Shown here in pieces: positions 48,870 to 50,070 of a DNA stretch of 50,070 nt. Each line of letters starts with the position of its first letter. Position 1 is the first letter of the stretch. Under the pieces are notes generated by a model. The model saw only the letters and a program-made list of their open reading frames with translations. It searched no databases and was not told the origin of the DNA. The stretch spans positions 1-50,070 of the forward strand of contig JSYX01000224.1 in the NCBI GenBank assembly GCA_000787465.1, given 5' to 3'. A program made the translations under genes and the position numbers. The stretch is from Thermomucor indicae-seudaticae (lineage: Eukaryota; Mucoromycota; Mucoromycetes; Mucorales; Lichtheimiaceae).

Positions 48870-49202
48870 GTGCCCCAGTACCTGTGGACAAAGCTCTATC
48901 ATTGTGACCATACAACCATCTACAAGCCTCGCAGCATCAGCGCAACACCAAAGCGCCAGAAAACAGGATCAATAAAAGTTGGATGCCCTGCTCGTATCAA
49001 AGTTGTCAAGGAATTGAGTGGTACAATAGTCATTACATATACTTGGAAACACGAGGGCCATGACCCACAAAGTCGATATGATCTTGTTCGCTCGAGATTA
49101 CCAAAAGACGTGGAAGAATGGCTGCAGACATATATTGACAACAACATGGACTGGAAGGCTATCAAAAGTATACTTAGACTTTCCGCTGACCAACTAGATG
49201 AG
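48870..49202 (+). pseudogene. Truncated second MULE gene (N-terminal finger region)
   Basis: An open segment of about 110 residues is clearly homologous to the N-terminal part of the upstream MULE relic. LYHCDHTTIYKP, SIKVGCPARIKVVKEL, TYTWKHEGHDPQ and NNMDWKAIKSILRLSADQLDE match KVGCKARIIIKEL, NWEHCGHDP and QNMDWKAIKSLLRLTPEQLDT. It stops at the position of the first intron donor in the upstream copy; the catalytic domain and SWIM finger are not found downstream. No ATG precedes the finger. It is therefore a 5' fragment of a related but divergent element, not a simple duplicate. Confidence 0.8.
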
Positions 49203-49728
49203 GTATTTACGACGACAATGGAAGTTAACGGGTAAGTATTAAACTATTCTTTATGCAGCTTGAGAATAGTTTAGAGGAAGATCCTAAAGGCTTTTGATGC
49301 TCCGCTCATTCTTCTCAGCCAGGCTTCTTATCAGAATAACTCATTTCAAACGAACTTATCCATGTCTGGCTTAAGTCCTGATGGAACTTATGATCCAACT
49401 TGTGACGGATCTTTCGGAACGTCCCTTTGCGTTGTGTCTCATATATTTACATTCCCTAATTTTGATACGCAAGCATTTCAGTTACAGTATGTACCTCACG
49501 TATGTGTCCAAGTCGCGGGTATCTTGAAATTGTTACGCGTTTTTCAATCCATAGCAGGGCTGAATTACATGCTTCCTTAGCATTTTCCCAATTGGCAACT
49601 GTCCTCATTGTTCACCAGGCCGTTCTGAGGACAAAGACGGCGCCCAAGGAAAATAACAGTGTCGACAGAGCAAAGTCGTCACCTCAACATAGAGAACAAA
49701 GACAATGCCCAAAGAAATTAACAATGTA
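49203..49728. other. Short gene-less stretch between MULE fragment and MITE
   Basis: Contains only short frames. The segment after the MULE fragment does not continue the transposase in any frame that I can follow. No other feature recognised. Confidence 0.4.
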
Positions 49729-49880
49729 CAGTGCCCGCTCGATATAGTGGTCACCCTGGTGGACCCCAAAAGCGATCATTATAACGAACGATCAGTATAT
49801 AGATTTAGTGGTCTTTATTTGCAAAGAAAATTGGTGGAATTGAAAAGTGATCACTATATCGATATATCGCGCGGGTACTG
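49729..49880. mobile_element. 152-bp pogo-like MITE
   Basis: Non-autonomous DNA transposon. The left end (49729-49754) reads CAGTGCCCGCTCGATATA then GTGGTCAC. The right end (49880-49847, reverse complement) reads CAGTACCCGCGCGATATA, an extra TCGATATA, then GTGATCAC. Apart from that 8-bp insertion the 26-nt ends differ at three positions. TA dinucleotides flank both sides (49727-49728 and 49881-49882), as expected for Tc1/mariner-pogo target duplication. CAGTG...CTCGATATA is typical of pogo/Tigger termini. There is no coding capacity; mobilisation would need a transposase elsewhere. Confidence 0.8.
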
Positions 49881-50005
49881 TATGAGCTTCGCTTGCTCCT
49901 TGTTTCTTGCTATCTTAAATTGTCGAGACATTTCATAGTTTCATCCTTTCTTCTCTCTTCTTTCTTCGTTTTTTCACTCTTCTTTTTCCGTTTACTAACC
50001 ATACA

Positions 50006-50070
50006 ATGACCGTCAAAGGCCTTCAGTTCGCAAGAAAACGATACAATGCGTACGAGAAAACGACATCTAT
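50006..50070 (+). CDS. Possible start of a gene cut by the window end
   Basis: An ATG preceded by a long pyrimidine-rich leader (49,935-49,995), like those before other genes here, opens a frame (MTVKGLQFARKRYNAYEK...) still open at the window edge. Only 21 codons are visible, so neither identity nor reality of the gene can be established. The MITE would lie in its upstream region. Confidence 0.35.
   Translation, partial: MTVKGLQFARKRYNAYEKTTS

Noticed and set aside
1..50070. CRISPR arrays, operons, phage or plasmid genes
   Set aside because: The window is eukaryotic with spliced genes throughout; no regularly spaced repeats or prokaryotic gene organisation are present.

Overview
The window reads as a nuclear fungal chromosome segment. 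Genes are split by many short GT-AG introns (about 50-75 nt), the proteins are fungal (PDR-type ABC transporter, GH18 chitinase, Zn2Cys6 factor, EPL1, DRS1, DOA10), and a Zn2Cys6 finger of the C-x2-C-x6-C type sits next to a WRKY-like finger and Mutator-like transposase remnants. Together these suggest an early-diverging fungus, most likely Mucoromycota/Mucorales. That placement is inference from protein style, not a search result. All gene models were built by hand by joining exons in frame; every multi-exon model reported here closes in frame from ATG to stop.

Layout. 1-1.66 kb: no gene seen. 1.66-6.32 kb (-): full-size PDR/ABCG drug-type transporter. 7.73-9.64 kb (+): secreted GH18 chitinase. 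10.04-12.16 kb (-): EPL1, the NuA4 histone acetyltransferase scaffold. 12.5-12.9 kb (-): weak hypothetical. 13.26-14.04 kb (+): small Tic20/DUF4870-like membrane protein. 14.56-16.41 kb (-): DH-PH RhoGEF. 16.4-19.9 kb: gene-poor, one possible small secreted Cys-rich protein. 19.96-24.38 kb (+): DOA10/MARCH6 ER ubiquitin ligase. 24.4-29.3 kb: gene-poor, with protein-like fragments on the minus strand at 24.5-25.8 kb. 29.3-30.7 kb (+): Zn2Cys6 transcription factor. 31.65-32.74 kb (+): metal-dependent cyclase-family enzyme. 32.87-34.86 kb (+): glycerol kinase. 35.16-36.71 kb (-): OSBP/Kes1-type lipid transfer protein. 37.64-39.59 kb (-): adenylate-kinase-like protein with a mitochondrial-type leader. 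42.25-43.77 kb (+): transcription-factor-like protein ending in a WRKY/GCM1-superfamily zinc finger. 43.86-46.20 kb (-): DRS1 ribosome-biogenesis helicase. 46.29-48.74 kb (+): broken Mutator-like (MULE) transposase gene. 48.87-49.20 kb (+): N-terminal fragment of a second MULE gene. 49.73-49.88 kb: a 152-bp pogo-like MITE with terminal inverted repeats and TA target duplication. 50.0 kb: possible start of another gene.

Most genes are independent housekeeping functions (membrane export, wall remodelling, chromatin, GTPase signalling, ER quality control, glycerol and lipid metabolism, ribosome assembly); I see no biosynthetic cluster. The most distinctive stretch is the right-hand 8 kb. There an intact host gene carrying a WRKY-like zinc finger lies about 2.5 kb from two MULE relics whose N-terminal fingers appear to belong to the same broad zinc-finger superfamily, next to a separate DNA-transposon MITE.
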